This document shows, in pieces, positions 1 to 9,009 of a DNA stretch of 64,000 nt. The DNA lies in NCBI GenBank assembly GCA_039111635.1, contig JBCAQO010000014.1:744001-808000 (forward strand). Reading direction: 5' to 3'. Positions within the stretch are counted from its first letter, which is position 1; each line of letters starts with the position of its first letter. A program made the position numbers and the translations under genes. The DNA is from Heterobasidion occidentale (taxonomy: Eukaryota; Basidiomycota; Agaricomycetes; Russulales; Bondarzewiaceae). The notes under the pieces are model-generated. The model ran no database searches. It was not told where the DNA came from and was given only the letters and a program-made list of their open reading frames with translations.

Positions 1-788
1 GCTAACAGCAGAGGGCCAGCTTCTGTAGGGACATAGGATTGGACCTTGCCAGCGACAAGCCACTTATGGACGGGCATTGGATCGAACCTTTGGGCAAAAT
101 TTGGCTTTTCCGTACGGATTATGATCGGACATCAGGCCAATTTTTGGGTTGTTTCTGTACGGATTAGGATCGGACCTCTTATACCATATGCCAGGGTCCC
201 CATGTTGTGCATGCTTCGAGTTGCAGAAGGCCAAAGGAGAGATCGATGTGCTCCGTAAGAAGCTTGATGACACATTTTGTGAGTATCTTGAATATGAAAA
301 GCACGAGATAATAGAAACCTGCTGCTTTGAGTTGTCGACGGAGTATATGCTGCTTAAAAGTGAAACAACTGTGAGATGTTAATAACAAACCCAAAGTACT
401 CACAGAGGATCCAGAGTAGTGACCGATACTGTACAAAGTGATCATAAGGAAAAATCCGACTTGCGCAGGACGCAGAAAGCTTGGACACACACCTGGACAC
501 TGTACTTTGGATTGAGCGGAAGGGAAGGGTCAGCGACTCAGCATGTCGACGGAGCAAACAGTTCTGTCACGGTCCCGCATCACATCGTGTTCTTTTTCTA
601 AATTTTTTTTTAATTTTTAAATCAACATATTTATATCTCGCACAGCCAAAGGCTAGTGGCGGCTATGTAAAACAGAGAGTAGTCTGTCATGTAATGCTAA
701 GTGTGAGGCTCATTTAAGGCCCAGATTGTCATCTACAAAAAATCACCGTAATGAAAGAGGATAGGCAGGGTTCCTCGAAAGGACGGGA
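1..788. other. left flank, no gene recognised
   Basis: No credible coding region is seen. Short ORFs on both strands overlap each other and lack protein-like composition. Around 111-130 and 157-175 there are two copies of a motif containing GTACGGATT and GATCGGAC, about 45 bp apart, with weaker copies further left. This looks like a degenerate tandem repeat, possibly an old transposon end. Confidence 0.5.
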
Positions 789-793
789 ATGGC

Positions 794-1114
794 TGTTACA
801 AACTCGTTTACTTTCTTACGTACTCGTACTTTCCCACCTTCCATATAGGGATACGTTGGACCCTTCCCAAGTCTATACCTCGCGTTCCTGCTCCATAGTT
901 ACTTGGTCCGTGCATCTACACTCATGTATTTATAGATTCGTGCGCAGTAGTGGAAGCCTTAGGCTATCCACCTTTGTCTAATCACAGAACTACTGTTCAT
1001 CAGTCTTCTTGGTTACAAGCATCGGTTTGATCAAGTCCACACAAACAACCTCCTATTCCATCATCCCCATATTTGTGGTTTAGGTCATCTCGTCATTTAC
1101 AGTCGTTCATGACA
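794..1114 (+). repeat. 5' LTR of element 1
   Basis: 321-bp direct repeat of 8192-8511, starting TGTTAC and ending ATGACA. A TATA-like box, TATTTATAG, lies at 927-935. The inferred transcript start is A961, 34 bp after the first T of that box, and the first ten transcribed bases match the primer-binding site by complementarity. This divides the LTR into U3 (794-960) and R/U5 (961-1114). Confidence 0.95.
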
Positions 1115-1116
1115 TC

Positions 1117-1126
1117 TGGATAGCCT
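1117..1126 (+). promoter_or_regulatory. self-complementary primer-binding site of element 1
   Basis: TGGATAGCCT starts 2 nt after the 5' LTR. It is the exact reverse complement of AGGCTATCCA at 961-970, which sits 34 bp downstream of the TATA box and so should be the 5' end of the RNA. In Tf1-type elements the 5' end of the transcript folds back onto the primer site and is cleaved to prime minus-strand synthesis. The arrangement here fits that mechanism. I did not find a convincing tRNA 3' end as an alternative primer. Confidence 0.75.
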
Positions 1127-1916
1127 CTCAAACCCAACCTACACCACAGGTACTCTCGAATCTCTTTTTCAGCAGAACACCGGCTACATACATACGACGC
1201 TAGGCAGTCCCAAAAGACAAGCGTTCGTCGACCGTACTAGTTACTATACACTTCGAGCGAACGATTGGGCGATACCACTTCATTGAGGGTCGCTTCAGGT
1301 TGTAGAATATCTCTGTCTGGTAATCAACCCAGCTGAGGTACGACCGATACAATCGCACTTGACGTTACATATGGTATACGTACTTTACGACACGCATACG
1401 TACTACAGGAGAAGCTGCTGTTGCCTTGACCCTCAATTCTAATCAAATCGAGACTAGCGCGGGCTTCTAAGATTATCCACCACGACTTCCAAAGGAAAAG
1501 GAAGAGACGTAGGGCGAGTTCCACACGGGACCGACTACTTTGAATACTCGAAGGTATACCAGCACCTAGGACAACCCATCAGAAGAACCTCGAAAGGAAA
1601 TTGGATATATACGGGAGGACCGGATAGCGGAAAAACAGTAGACGCTCCACTCGTAGCCTGGGAAGACAGAAGGGCACCACTCAGAACCGTAGCACCACTC
1701 CTGGCAAGAACCCCATTGGCAGGACCCATCGATATCCCCAAAGAAGACATCACAGAGGGAATTATCCCCAAAGGGGCAATAACACCGATAGACGAAAGTG
1801 ATCCAGAACCACCCCGAAACCCGCCAACCCCACCAACCGAAGATCCGAATCCACCGGAAGACCCTCCCGGAGACCCCGAAACACCCGAAGACGACCCAGA
1901 AGAATCTGACGACGAT

Positions 1917-3074
1917 ATGTCAGATAAACTAAACAAACCGAAGGAATATGATGGAACGAGAACCCAGTACAGAGAATGGATTTACGAATGCCACATGTAT
2001 ATCACCGCCAACCCCGCCAAATTCACTGATGACAAAGCCAAGATCCTGTTTGTACTATCCTACATGAGAGCGGGAACTGCGTCGATGTACGCACAAAGAT
2101 ACTATTACGACAGAGAATTTAGGACCTGGAGAGAAGGAGAAACCCGTCTAACATGGGGAACATTCAAAAAGTTCCTGGAAGAGTTAGCGCAGGTGTTCAG
2201 GGACGAAGGAACGGAACAGAAGGCCCGACAGAAGTTGTTCACCATGAGAATGGGGAAAAGAACGGCAGATGACTTCGTAGCGGACTTCCAAATCACAGCG
2301 GCAGAAAGCGGATTCGACATGGAATCAACAGTCGATTACTTCCGCCGAGCTATACACCCAGAAATCCTCAAACAGATTTATAGGCTCCCGGACATGCCGA
2401 CCAGAATAGCCGACTGGATTTCATACACACAACGATTCGATAACCAATGGAGGGAGCTCCAAAGCATAAAAAGCTCCATCCCTGCGGCAACAACGCAACG
2501 GAATAACCCCTTCCGCTACAACTCATCCAACGCCCCAGCCAGTATGAACAATTCCGTCGTACCTATGGCCGTCGATGCACTTCGCACTCCCCTCACCGAT
2601 GACGAAAGAAACAGACTCCGAATGGAGGGTGGGTGCTTTTACTGTCGAAAGAAGGGACACATGGCCAACCAATGTCCCGCTAGGGGTGCATCTAGGGTAC
2701 CTCAAGGGGCAGCTGGATATGTTCAATCGGGTGACAGAAAAATGGGGTACGGACAGACTTCGACCAGCGGAGGGCTGGGAAGAGGAGGAAGCGGCAATGG
2801 CCGAGCATTCGCAGCGCGAGCTCAGAACAGTGGCGAGGAAGCAACTCAAGGAGAGGGTAGAGGCGTGGCGACGACTAACCCATTTAGGGCTAGACTCGCA
2901 GCTCGGCAGACCTACTCACCCGGCGAGGATGCAACTTTACGTCAGACGGAGCCTGAGATTAGCGGAGAAGAGATCCAGAGGTTTATAGGGAAACTTAGGT
3001 GGGACGAACAAGAAGCGTTGCTACAAGCCCTGAGCAGGGAAAGTGGAAAGAAGGAAGCGGACACAAATTTTTAG
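1917..3074 (+). CDS. Gag of element 1
   Basis: Nucleocapsid/capsid protein, 385 residues from the first in-frame ATG (MSDKLNKPKEYDG). The capsid-like region (about residues 10-190) is rich in W, Y, F and charged residues (REWIYECHMYI, TWGTFKKFLEEL). A CCHC zinc knuckle, CFYCRKKGHMANQC, lies near residue 240 and should bind genomic RNA. The reading frame is open, without a stop, from about 1459, some 450 nt before the first ATG. That upstream part is proline- and acid-rich, so the true start may lie upstream by splicing or by a non-AUG codon. The frame ends at TAG 3072-3074, directly after a -1 slippery heptamer, and pol continues in the -1 frame. Confidence 0.88.
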   Translation: MSDKLNKPKEYDGTRTQYREWIYECHMYITANPAKFTDDKAKILFVLSYMRAGTASMYAQRYYYDREFRTWREGETRLTWGTFKKFLEELAQVFRDEGTEQKARQKLFTMRMGKRTADDFVADFQITAAESGFDMESTVDYFRRAIHPEILKQIYRLPDMPTRIADWISYTQRFDNQWRELQSIKSSIPAATTQRNNPFRYNSSNAPASMNNSVVPMAVDALRTPLTDDERNRLRMEGGCFYCRKKGHMANQCPARGASRVPQGAAGYVQSGDRKMGYGQTSTSGGLGRGGSGNGRAFAARAQNSGEEATQGEGRGVATTNPFRARLAARQTYSPGEDATLRQTEPEISGEEIQRFIGKLRWDEQEALLQALSRESGKKEADTNF

Positions 3075-4087
3075 CACGATCCACATCATCGGTGTATGTA
3101 GGATCCATAGACCCTCCCCATGTGAAAACATCTGTACGACTCACCAAATCAAATCAAAAATCGTCCATGCGCATAAAAGTACAGCTAAAACATTCGGAGG
3201 GAAACACCGAAGCAAGGGTATTAATCGACTCAGGGGCAGAAGGACTCCTCATTGACAGGCAATTCTGCCGCACTCAAGGGATAAAACTCGAGAAAATAGG
3301 AAAATCAATACCTGTCTTCAATGTGGACGGCTCAGCAAATCAGGGAGGAGCTATCACAAACAAAGCGCGTCTACTGATGAGGATGGAGAACGACGAAGGG
3401 GACTACCACGATGAACAATGCGAACTACTAGTAACGGACTTGGGAGGAGAAGACCTCATCCTAGGAACGGATTGGTTGCACGAACACAACCCCAGAATCA
3501 ATTGGGTGAATAATGACCTAACCCTCCAAGCGTGCTCTTCGACATGCATAACGAGCAAGGCCGAAATCATCATCAAGGCAGAAAGACTCGCACGGCATGG
3601 AGCAAGGAAGGCAGTCAATTACGTATCAATAGAAGACCAGCCGGAAGGTCTACCGGAAGAGAGCGAAGAAGACGAAGGAATCAACGAGTTCATCACGGAC
3701 CTCTATGAAAACCGCTATGGCGAAAATATCTTTGAAACGAACCCGGACGGGACAATCCACCTTCGATCGACTCACAGTAAATCGCAAGAATTAGCAGAGG
3801 AAGCTAACAAAAAAAAGGATGTACGCACGACGGAGGAGATCGTCCCAAGATACATCCTAAAGCGGTTCGCAAAAGTTTTCAGTCAGGAAGCGTCCCAACG
3901 ACTGCCACAACATAGCTCGTGGGACCACCATATTGACATGAAACCAGGATGGGAACCCAAGGGATGCAAGTTGTACCCCCTAACGGAATACGAAGATGAA
4001 AAACTGTATGACGTAATACAGGAACACGTAAAAAGGGGAACAATTCGAATATCCAAATCGCCACAAGCCTCGCCCTTCTTTTCGTAA
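2999..4087 (+). CDS. Pol of element 1, part 1: protease to start of RT
   Basis: Frame -1 relative to gag, overlapping it. It holds an aspartic protease with the motif LIDSGAEGLL near residue 75 and a second conserved part (LILGTDWLHEHNP), as in retropepsins of Ty3/Gypsy elements. After an acidic linker it reaches the first conserved RT segment (WEPKGCKLYPLTEYEDEKL and ASPFF). It stops artificially at 4085-4087, where a T run appears one base short; RT continues in another frame from 4088. Element 2 is broken at exactly the same motif. Confidence 0.85.
   Translation: MGRTRSVATSPEQGKWKEGSGHKFLARSTSSVYVGSIDPPHVKTSVRLTKSNQKSSMRIKVQLKHSEGNTEARVLIDSGAEGLLIDRQFCRTQGIKLEKIGKSIPVFNVDGSANQGGAITNKARLLMRMENDEGDYHDEQCELLVTDLGGEDLILGTDWLHEHNPRINWVNNDLTLQACSSTCITSKAEIIIKAERLARHGARKAVNYVSIEDQPEGLPEESEEDEGINEFITDLYENRYGENIFETNPDGTIHLRSTHSKSQELAEEANKKKDVRTTEEIVPRYILKRFAKVFSQEASQRLPQHSSWDHHIDMKPGWEPKGCKLYPLTEYEDEKLYDVIQEHVKRGTIRISKSPQASPFFS
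3065..3071 (+). promoter_or_regulatory. -1 ribosomal frameshift site (gag to pol)
   Basis: The heptamer A AAT TTT, read in the gag frame, fits the X XXY YYZ slippery consensus and is followed immediately by the gag stop TAG (3072-3074). The pol frame is open through this point (K-F-L-A-R follows in the -1 frame). A slip here would make a Gag-Pol fusion. Confidence 0.65.
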
Positions 4088-4890
4088 AGAAAAAGAAGGA
4101 GACCTTAGACCCGTGCAAGACTATCGCCGGTTAAACGAAAACACGATAAAAAACAAATACCCCCTACCCTAATCGACGACGTTATACGAACCATCGCTAG
4201 GTCCGGAGCGAGGATATTCTCGAAGTTTGACGTCAAATGGGGGTACAACAATATTCGCATAGCAGAAGGAGACGAATGGAAGACGGCCTTCCTAACCAAA
4301 TACGGCCTTTACGAATGCCTCGTCATGTTCTTCGGACTTTGCAACTCCCCGGCGACATTCAAACAATGATGAACACTATCTTCCACGACCTCATCATTGC
4401 CCGAGTCGTCACGGTGTACATGGATGACATCCTGGTTTTTACAAAAACCTTGGAAGAACACCGAAGGGTCACTGTGCAAGTCATGAAAATACTGCTTGAA
4501 CATGACTTTTCCTCAAGCCAACGAAGTGCCAATTCGAAGTCGAAGAAGTCGAATATCTCGGATTTATCATCTCAAAGGACAGAATTTCGATGGACCCGGT
4601 TAAAATCGATGGTATCTCGGCTGGCCCACACCAACCACCCTAAAAGAAGTCCAATCATTCTTAGGCTTCGGAAACTTTTACCGAAGGTTCATCCGCGATT
4701 TTGCCACTATCGCACGACCCTTGAATGACCTCACAAAAAAGGACACCCCTTCATATGGACGGAAGCGAGACAGGAAGCCTTTACGGCACTCAAACAGGCC
4801 TTCGTATCCACACCGGTTCTTATCTACCCCAATCATAAACGACCATTCAGGCTGGAGACCGACGCATCGGACTTTGCATCAGGCGCTATC
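4088..4890 (+). pseudogene. Pol of element 1, part 2: reverse transcriptase (frame-broken)
   Basis: The RT palm and connection are recognisable in sequential frames: [30 protein letters not shown], the catalytic YMDD at 4417-4428, then [12 protein letters not shown] and DLTKKDTP. The frame changes near 4170, 4360, 4510, 4618 and 4755. Each change is explained by one missing base in a run or doublet of C or T. No large deletion is seen, so the domain is complete apart from these indels. It would make cDNA in the virus-like particle if the indels are not real. Confidence 0.85.
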
Positions 4891-5860
4891 TTGTCACAAG
4901 AAATACCAGGTGATGGATGGCACCCAGTAGCATTCCTTTCGAAGTCGTTCAACGCCGCCGAACGAAATTATGACATCTTTGATAAGGAATTACTTGCAGT
5001 CATCCACGCCCTGGACCACTGGCGCGTGTACCTCGAAGGAGCCCACTGGCCTTTCGAAATCTGGTCAGATCACAAGAACCTCCTTTACTTCGGAACTGCC
5101 AGAACCTTATCCCGCCGACAAGCCAGATGGTCCCTTTTCTTATCTCGATTCGATTTTACCCTCGTTCATAAACCAGGAGTTACGCACCGCCCAGATGCAC
5201 TGTCCAGGCGTCCAGACCTAAAACGGGGGGTGAAATTAGACAACACAAACCAAACGTTACTAAACCCACAACTATTTGTCAAAAAAGCAACAGGACGAGG
5301 CACGATCGAACTGTTGGACAGACAACTTCGACAAAGACTAAAGGAAGTAACGGCAAGAGACAAAGAAATAACGGAAGCAATGGACGTCATAAAAGCATCA
5401 GGACCACGAGCACTGGCAAAAGGGCTGCAAAAATGGAACTACGAAGACGAACTTATATGGCATCAAGGAAAAGTCTATGTACCACCCAACGATGAACTAA
5501 AAAGAGACATAGTCAAGATGTACCACGACTCCATCGCAACCGGACACCCAGGGAGGTGGAAGACTTATGTCTTAGTATCCGACAACTTTTGGTGGCCAGG
5601 CATGTCCACATTCGTAAAAGAATACGTAACAGGATGCGCGATATGCCAAAATACAAAAAATATAACGCACCCTATAAGAGTTCCATTAGTACCGAACGAA
5701 ATACCCAAAGGACCTTGGCAAACGGTCACGATGGATTTCATTACAGACCTACCGCAGGTCGGACCATATGACTCCATCCACGTAACCGTAGACAGGAACA
5801 CGAAGGGAGTCGTGTACACCCTGCGCCAAGACCATAGACGCAGAAGGAACGGCAGATCTT
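4891..5860 (+). CDS. Pol of element 1, part 3: RNase H and integrase N-terminus
   Basis: One open frame. RNase H is shown by ETDASD just upstream, the acidic residue in [14 protein letters not shown] and [10 protein letters not shown], ending in the linker [12 protein letters not shown] typical of Ty3/Gypsy. The integrase zinc domain follows ([24 protein letters not shown]), then the start of the catalytic core (TMDFITDLP with the first Asp of the DDE triad). After [12 protein letters not shown] (about 5830) the frame shifts by one base and the core continues from about 5864. Confidence 0.88.
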
Positions 5861-5863
5861 TAC

Positions 5864-6373
5864 ATGAAAAACGTGTGGAAAAGATACGGACTACCAGAAA
5901 AAATAATATCGGACAGAGGACCACAGTTCGCAGCCAGATTCACCAAGGAACTTTGGAAAAAACTAGGGGTAACGACAGCGCTAAGCACGGCATATCACCC
6001 GGAAACCGATGGAGAAACGGAACGAGTAAATCAAGAGCTCGAACAATATCTCCGAGCGTTCTGCAACTACGAACAAAATAACTGGCCAGAACTACTTCCC
6101 TACGCCGAATTCGCTCACAACGCACGAGAACACTCAGCGACACATCAATCACCGTTCCAACTCCTATATGGGTTTAACCCCACGATCATGCCACAAATCG
6201 AACCGAGGTCCGACATCCCTGGCGTAGAACGACGATTGGAAAAGCTGAAAAACGTAAGAGAAGAGACGAGAGCCAGTCTAGAAGCAGCGGCAGAAATAAT
6301 GGCGAAGAGAACAGCGGCACGAGGTAGAACTAGAAGAAGGACAGAAGGTCTGGCTATCGGGAAAAAACATTAA
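5864..6373 (+). CDS. Pol of element 1, part 4: integrase core
   Basis: Continues the DDE integrase: WKRYGLPEKIISDRGPQFAA carries the second Asp and YHPETDGETERVNQELEQYL carries the Glu. It then passes into the C-terminal region with QSPFQLLYGFNP. After AARGRTRRR the reading frame is lost by a further indel (about 6320-6370). The integrase inserts cDNA and makes the 5-bp staggered cut seen as ATGGC. Confidence 0.88.
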   Translation: MKNVWKRYGLPEKIISDRGPQFAARFTKELWKKLGVTTALSTAYHPETDGETERVNQELEQYLRAFCNYEQNNWPELLPYAEFAHNAREHSATHQSPFQLLYGFNPTIMPQIEPRSDIPGVERRLEKLKNVREETRASLEAAAEIMAKRTAARGRTRRRTEGLAIGKKH

Positions 6374-6914
6374 GACAACACATCCCAAGGACAAGCTAGC
6401 ACCCAAACTCCACGGGCCCTTCCTTATCGAAAAGAAGCTAGGACCCGTAACGTTCAGACTAAAGCTCCCACCGACATGGAAAATACACCCGGTATTCCAC
6501 GCCTCGCTAATAACGCCGTATCGAGAGACCGACGCTCACGGACCAAACTTCGAAGAACCACCACCTGACCTTGTGGATGGAGAAGAAGAGTACGAAGTCG
6601 AAGAGATAAGAGATAAGAGAAAACGAGGCTGCGGATATCAGTACATGGTGCACTGGAAAGGATATCCCGACTCGTCCGATGAATGGGTCACAAGGGCAAG
6701 CCTGACCAACGCAAAGGAACTAATGGAAGCATATGACGTGAAACACCCGTCGACCATTCCCCTTCGGGCAACCTTGACAAACATTGGACAAACAAAGCGA
6801 GAAACGTATAGAATCTCGAACTCGATACTCTCCATCCCCTCATCCATTCGGACAACCCACACATTCAACAACTTCCTCTCTGACCTCGCCTTCCTCCTCC
6901 ATGTCAGACTCTGA
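6374..6914 (+). CDS. Pol of element 1, part 5: integrase C-terminus with chromodomain
   Basis: The segment first carries the chromovirus module KLHGPFLIEKKLGPVTF...WKIHPVFHASLI in one frame. It then carries a chromodomain at about 6585-6750 (YEVEEIRDKRKR, YMVHWKGYPDSSDEWV) in the frame that opens at 6573. Chromodomains bind methylated histone H3 and direct insertion to heterochromatin in other chromoviruses. The frame stops at 6914, overlapping the start of the next ORF (ATG 6901) by 14 nt. Confidence 0.88.
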
Positions 6915-7866
6915 GCAGACCACCACCTTCGTCGACCAATCTGTACAAACCGAAGACACGCCGTCCCCATCCACGGAGTCCGACGTATCTGAAGAGCAAC
7001 CCGTCCCATGGACAGAAGACGACGAAGAAGCGGTCAGGCAGGCGGAACAGGAGGAAGACGATGCCCGAAACATGGAAATCGAAGTTAGGTGGCACCGCGA
7101 CCATTACTTGGACGAAGCCGGTAACTTATGGGAAAGAAGTGACCCGAATAGGCCAGAAAGGAGTGACGGGTGGTCGGATACGGACTCAGAATACGAACAC
7201 GAGATGGACAGGATCAGGATACTGGAACAGAACGAGATAGACGAGGAACGGTTCCAGGCTAATGAAGAGAGGGAACGCCGCGAACGACGTCCACCCACTC
7301 CACACCCCTCCGCTAACCGAGCATCCACCTCCCCTCCACCTCTGTTCGATGAAGCTACCCCAGGGATTGTCCACCTAGAACCAGACACCTACCTCACCAC
7401 CCCCGTCACATACTTACTAGGACTACTCGCGGGGGATACCTCACAAGAGTTCATGTCGGGAGGATCCACGGCTGACGTCCTGCGAGCGCTCGGCATCCTC
7501 CGAGAGGAACGCGCGTTCACCATGCACGCGCAGAGAGCGCTCCACACGCGAGAAGAATCACTCTCGGCCCGTATCTTAGCAGGAGAACGACGCCTTATCG
7601 GACTAGCAGGACCGGTCCACTATGATGACGAAGTATTCGACCCAACCGAATATCACATGCCGACCACAGCCGTGATCTCCCGAGCCTCGTCATCAGCCTC
7701 GAACGGATCACCATACCGCCCGATGCCCGGAGCATTCCCGTCCCCACACCACCAGCGTTTCCACCCATACACATTTACCCTACCCGAGGAACTAGGATGG
7801 AGGCGGATCGAACCAAGAAGGATAGGATGGATCGAGGAAGGAGAAGAGGAGGCCGAATCCGACTGA
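6901..7866 (+). CDS. third ORF of element 1, unknown function
   Basis: 321 residues from ATG 6901, overlapping the end of pol in another frame. No family is recognised. It starts MSDSEQTTTF, is acidic (WTEDDEEAVRQAEQEEDD), has a charged probable coiled coil (RIRILEQNEIDEERFQANEE), a proline-rich linker, and a leucine-rich stretch (YLLGLLAGDTSQEF, VLRALGILREERAF). It is uninterrupted over more than 900 bases, unlike the neighbouring pol. Element 2 has an ORF in the same place that also starts MSD. It could be an accessory protein or an env-like position product, but no signal peptide or membrane segment is visible, which argues against an envelope. Confidence 0.6.
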   Translation: MSDSEQTTTFVDQSVQTEDTPSPSTESDVSEEQPVPWTEDDEEAVRQAEQEEDDARNMEIEVRWHRDHYLDEAGNLWERSDPNRPERSDGWSDTDSEYEHEMDRIRILEQNEIDEERFQANEERERRERRPPTPHPSANRASTSPPPLFDEATPGIVHLEPDTYLTTPVTYLLGLLAGDTSQEFMSGGSTADVLRALGILREERAFTMHAQRALHTREESLSARILAGERRLIGLAGPVHYDDEVFDPTEYHMPTTAVISRASSSASNGSPYRPMPGAFPSPHHQRFHPYTFTLPEELGWRRIEPRRIGWIEEGEEEAESD

Positions 7867-7873
7867 GGGACTT

Positions 7874-7940
7874 CATCTGGCACGATGTAAAACTACCAAC
7901 GTCTACGGCGGTTTGACTCCGCCGAACCGGTGACCACCGG
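7874..7940 (+). other. hairpin group after ORF3 of element 1
   Basis: Three adjacent hairpins follow the ORF3 stop. The first has stem CATC/GATG, loop TGGCAC, then TAAAACTACC (7874-7896). This is the same module that occurs 15 times in element 2. The second has stem GGCGG/CCGCC (7907-7911 and 7919-7923). The third has stem CCGGT/ACCGG with loop GACC (7927-7940). Confidence 0.6.
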
Positions 7941-8178
7941 CACGATGAGAAGAGGGACTCGGCTCAATGACGCAGTACCCGCGTGCTTCTAACTAGGTGG
8001 TATACCCTGACATCTGTACTCAAGGGCTATCGTGTCAGGGCGCGGCAGGGGGCAACGCGAATGAGTGTCCGCTTTGATGATACAGTTCGATATTCACGCC
8101 TCTTAACATGCATTGCTTATGTTTTTCTCGGACTAAATACGACCTACCATACTCTCCGTCTCCGGCGCTGACGGCCTA

Positions 8179-8188
8179 GAGGGGGGGG
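8179..8188 (+). promoter_or_regulatory. polypurine tract of element 1
   Basis: GA followed by eight G, then TAA and the 3' LTR. It is the expected primer for plus-strand DNA synthesis. Element 2 has the same design (purines, GGGGG, TAA, then TG of the LTR). Confidence 0.8.
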
Positions 8189-8191
8189 TAA

Positions 8192-8511
8192 TGTTACAAA
8201 CTCGTTTACTTTCTTACGTACTCGTACTTTCCCACCTTCCATATAGGGATACGTTGGACCCTTCCCAAGTCTATACCTCGCGTTCCTGCTCCATAGTTAC
8301 TTGGTCCGTGCATCTACACTCATGTATTTATAGATTCGTGCGCAGTAGTGGAAGCCTTAGGCTATCCACCTTTGTCTAATCACAGAACTACTGTTCATCA
8401 GTCTTCTTGGTTACAAGCATCGGTTTGATCAAGTCCACACAAACAACCTCCTATTCCATCATCCCATATTTGTGGTTTAGGTCATCTCGTCATTTACAGT
8501 CGTTCTTGACA
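8192..8511 (+). repeat. 3' LTR of element 1
   Basis: 320-bp copy of the 5' LTR with one base missing in a C run and one A/T difference five bases from the end. It follows a polypurine tract, and the target duplication ATGGC follows it directly. Confidence 0.95.
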
Positions 8512-8516
8512 ATGGC

Positions 8517-9004
8517 TAAACGGGGAGAAAACAGTCTATTAGACTAGTAGACAATGGACTTTGGGACCAGTGGATAATAGACTTTTGAGCTTGTAGACCT
8601 CAAGATATTGTAGACTTTGGGACTTTGGGAGCAGCATAGGGCCGGGGGTACCCAGCTTTTCCGGAGATCTAAATAATGCTAAATGAATAAACCTCCTCCG
8701 GACCTCGGACTGATACAGAATCAAGAAATCTGATTTATTGTCAGGTAATGCACATATGGAAGGCAAGTTCACACATCTCAAGAAAATACAATATGTTTGA
8801 CTTACAACAGACCAGAAAGATAGCAACATGACAAGTACATCAGTATGATGATCCACAATTCACATTCACGACCTGAGACCCTATTGCCACCCTGTGTCCC
8901 ATTCACGCAGGCGAAGAGTTCATGCTTGCATATATGATTGCTAGTGTGGGCGCAAGGATGCAGCGGATGGTGGTGAAGGTGGTGGTGGGTAAGGGAGTAG
9001 GCTT
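8517..9004. other. spacer between the two chromoviruses, no gene
   Basis: About 490 bp without a supportable ORF. It contains several TAGAC and TTTGGGA words in loose repetition around 8530-8630. It is the genomic sequence between the insertion sites of elements 1 and 2. Confidence 0.5.
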
Positions 9005-9009
9005 GAGCC

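Larger units (their letters stand above)
794..8511 (+). mobile_element. Ty3/Gypsy chromovirus, element 1 (full length)
   Basis: Complete LTR retrotransposon. Two LTRs (794-1114 and 8192-8511) begin TGTTAC and end TGACA. The element is bounded by the 5-bp target duplication ATGGC (789-793 and 8512-8516). Internal order is gag, then protease, reverse transcriptase, RNase H, integrase and chromodomain, which is the Ty3/Gypsy order; the terminal chromodomain places it among chromoviruses. A further ORF follows pol. The two LTRs differ by one indel and one substitution, so insertion was recent. Pol is nevertheless broken by at least eight single-base deletions, nearly all in homopolymers. Features point to the self-priming Tf1/sushi type (see primer site). 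Confidence 0.95.

Noticed and set aside
1115..1135. tRNA-primed primer-binding site in element 1
   Set aside because: The sequence after the LTR does not look like the complement of a tRNA 3' end, while it is an exact complement of the inferred RNA 5' end.
6901..7866. envelope-like protein in element 1
   Set aside because: Position after pol fits, but there is no signal peptide, membrane anchor or cysteine pattern.
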